Positions 31,596-32,951 of a stretch of 32,951 nucleotides of DNA are shown in pieces. The DNA is from Gemmatimonadales bacterium UBA7835 (GTDB taxonomy: Bacteria > Gemmatimonadota > Gemmatimonadetes > Longimicrobiales > Gaopeijiaceae): contig DLTN01000029.1 in NCBI GenBank assembly GCA_002500925.1, forward strand, positions 1 to 32,951, in the 5' to 3' direction. A program made the translations under genes and the position numbers. A model generated the notes under the pieces. That model did no database searches. It was not told where the DNA came from and was given only the letters and a program-made list of their open reading frames with translations. Each line of letters opens with the position of its first letter. Position 1 is the stretch's first letter.

Positions 31596-32909
31596 ATGAA
31601 CAACAAGACAACAGAAGGCGCCAAGCGGAATCTGACGCGCGGTCTCGCGCTCGGAATGCTTTTCGCTGTGGCAGCCTGCGACACGACAGTCACGAACCCC
31701 GGGCCGATCAGCTCAGAGTTCCTCGACGTTCCTGCGGCCCAGGCCGCGATCACGAACGGAGCAGGCCGAGGACTTTCTGACGCTCTGAACTATATCGCGT
31801 ATACGGGTGCGGCTATCTCCAGAGAAGTACATCCCTCTGGCTCGACGGGTAGTTTCGGCATCACGCCGTTTCAGCAGGAAGGCTCGCTTCGGTTTGATGA
31901 AGTGGGCTCACATTGGAGCCAAGCTCACCGTGCGCGCGTCCTCGCTAAAGAGGGTATCGCGCGTATCCAAGGTCTGGATGCAGCTGACCAGGATCAGTCG
32001 ATCCTAGCCCGACTCAATCTGTACGCCGGGTATATAAGCCGCATGATGGGCGAGAATATGTGCAATTCTGTTATCGACGGTGGAGCCGCAGGCTCATCCG
32101 ACGTGCACCTCAACGATGCTATAGCTTATTTCAACCAAGCTGCTAGCCTCGGCTCCGGTGATGTTGCAACTGCTGCCGTCGCGGGTCGTGCATCCGCATA
32201 TGCGCAACTAGGCAACTGGTCTAGCGCTGTTGCGGACGCAGCTACGGTCCCGGCGGGTTTCAGCTACTCGCAGAATTACTACGACATCGGTGACGACAAC
32301 CAGTCGAACCGTATTCACGTTGCCACCAAGGCCATCCCGTATAAGGCACACTCCCAGATCTTCACTTGGATAGCCGAATACAACAGCGCCGACGCAGACG
32401 GTAACGGTATTTACGACGACGACCCGCGTGTGCCATGGAAGGTTGGTGGTGAAAATGGTGACGCGGCGTCAGCGTGCTGTGGACTGATCGCTTGGAATCC
32501 ACAGCAAAAGCACAACAATGACGACTCGCCTATCGAGCTTTCTTCATATGAGGAAATGCAGCTGCTTATCGCAGAGGACAAACTGCGTAACGGCAGTGAT
32601 ATGGCAGGCGCCGTCGCAATCATCGATGCGCTGCGGACCGCAGCCGGTGTAGCTACCGAATCGCCAGCCGACATGGCTGCCGCGTGGACGTACTACAAGC
32701 GGGAGCACGCGATTGAGATGTGGCTAGAAGGTCGTAGACTCCCTGCCATGCGTCGTTGGAATGATGCTGGCGATCCGGAGACTCACCTGCAGGCGCTCGA
32801 ACAGATCGGTGATGGATCAACATCGACAGGTGCACACTTGTCGACACGTAGTTTCTGCTTCCCAATTCCGGAATCAGAAATCGACACCAACCCGAATATC
32901 TCGGGATGA
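31596..32909 (+). CDS. SusD/RagB-like surface lipoprotein
   Basis: TAGGAG nine bases before the ATG at 31596 decides the start; a TTG at 31587 is too close to it. The 437-aa product has a lipobox VAAC with Cys28, then helical TPR-like repeats typical of SusD (ASLGSGDVATAAVAGRASAYAQLGNW in part), and the family's C-terminal end ELSSYEEMQLLIAEDKLR, IEMWLEGRRLPAMRRW, FCFPIPESEIDTNPNI. It caps the SusC barrel and captures the substrate at the cell surface. It begins 12 bases after the susC-like stop, so both are co-transcribed. Confidence 0.95.
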   Translation: MNNKTTEGAKRNLTRGLALGMLFAVAACDTTVTNPGPISSEFLDVPAAQAAITNGAGRGLSDALNYIAYTGAAISREVHPSGSTGSFGITPFQQEGSLRFDEVGSHWSQAHRARVLAKEGIARIQGLDAADQDQSILARLNLYAGYISRMMGENMCNSVIDGGAAGSSDVHLNDAIAYFNQAASLGSGDVATAAVAGRASAYAQLGNWSSAVADAATVPAGFSYSQNYYDIGDDNQSNRIHVATKAIPYKAHSQIFTWIAEYNSADADGNGIYDDDPRVPWKVGGENGDAASACCGLIAWNPQQKHNNDDSPIELSSYEEMQLLIAEDKLRNGSDMAGAVAIIDALRTAAGVATESPADMAAAWTYYKREHAIEMWLEGRRLPAMRRWNDAGDPETHLQALEQIGDGSTSTGAHLSTRSFCFPIPESEIDTNPNISG

Positions 32910-32951
32910 TCCGGTAGTAGGTTCCGGAACGACAATCGGGGTCGGTGCCAT

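Overview
The window reads as chromosomal DNA of a Gram-negative, moderately GC-rich bacterium, most likely a member of Gemmatimonadota from a marine or similar environment (inference). Supporting signs are a SusC/SusD outer-membrane pair with a carboxypeptidase-regulatory-like N-terminus, many lipobox proteins, a cytochrome c/PHM-like/TPR protein, and an adenylate-cyclase-type membrane N-terminus joined to a formylglycine-enzyme-like and hydrolase fusion. No phage, transposon, CRISPR array or integrase is visible. Gene order is typical of an ordinary chromosome with short operons on both strands.

Layout. 1-4500: a one-TM hypothetical protein, a large FGE-like/hydrolase fusion, a small lipoprotein, tRNA-Ala(TGC) and a small membrane protein. 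4600-8250: a secreted M20 peptidase, then a redox cluster. This holds a secreted peroxiredoxin whose peroxidatic residue is an in-frame TGA, convergent with a thioredoxin-like protein and a CcdA/DsbD-type membrane electron carrier. 8460-12470: a parvulin-type lipoprotein, an M50B-like membrane protease, a secreted MBL-fold hydrolase, an unannotated small transcript ending in a strong terminator, and a thioredoxin-family protein. 12580-16990: a cobalamin-binding-type protein, two PLP enzymes and an alpha/beta hydrolase. 17000-22260 (minus): csaA, an AttH/CrtC-like lipoprotein, an FtsX-type ABC permease, its ATPase, and greA. 22450-24390 (minus): purE and tyrS. 24510-28450: an alkyltransferase-like protein, a CGNR regulator, the cytochrome c/PHM-like protein and two lipoproteins. 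28630-32909: the SusC/SusD pair.

The most notable finding is the peroxiredoxin. Two stretches that look like separate short genes join in one frame through a single TGA located exactly at the catalytic Cys of the TxxC motif. A hairpin with the position and loop of a bacterial SECIS follows. The predicted mature protein contains no cysteine, so it should act as a one-Sec enzyme that needs an outside reductant. The convergent CcdA plus thioredoxin pair is an obvious candidate to deliver electrons to the periplasm. No Sec machinery genes (selA, selB, selC, selD) lie in the window, so this remains a strong inference.

A second point of interest is the gene-poor stretch 11491-11888. It carries a perfect 11-nt complement of the 16S rRNA 3' end, a tiny ORF, several hairpins and a classical terminator on the plus strand.
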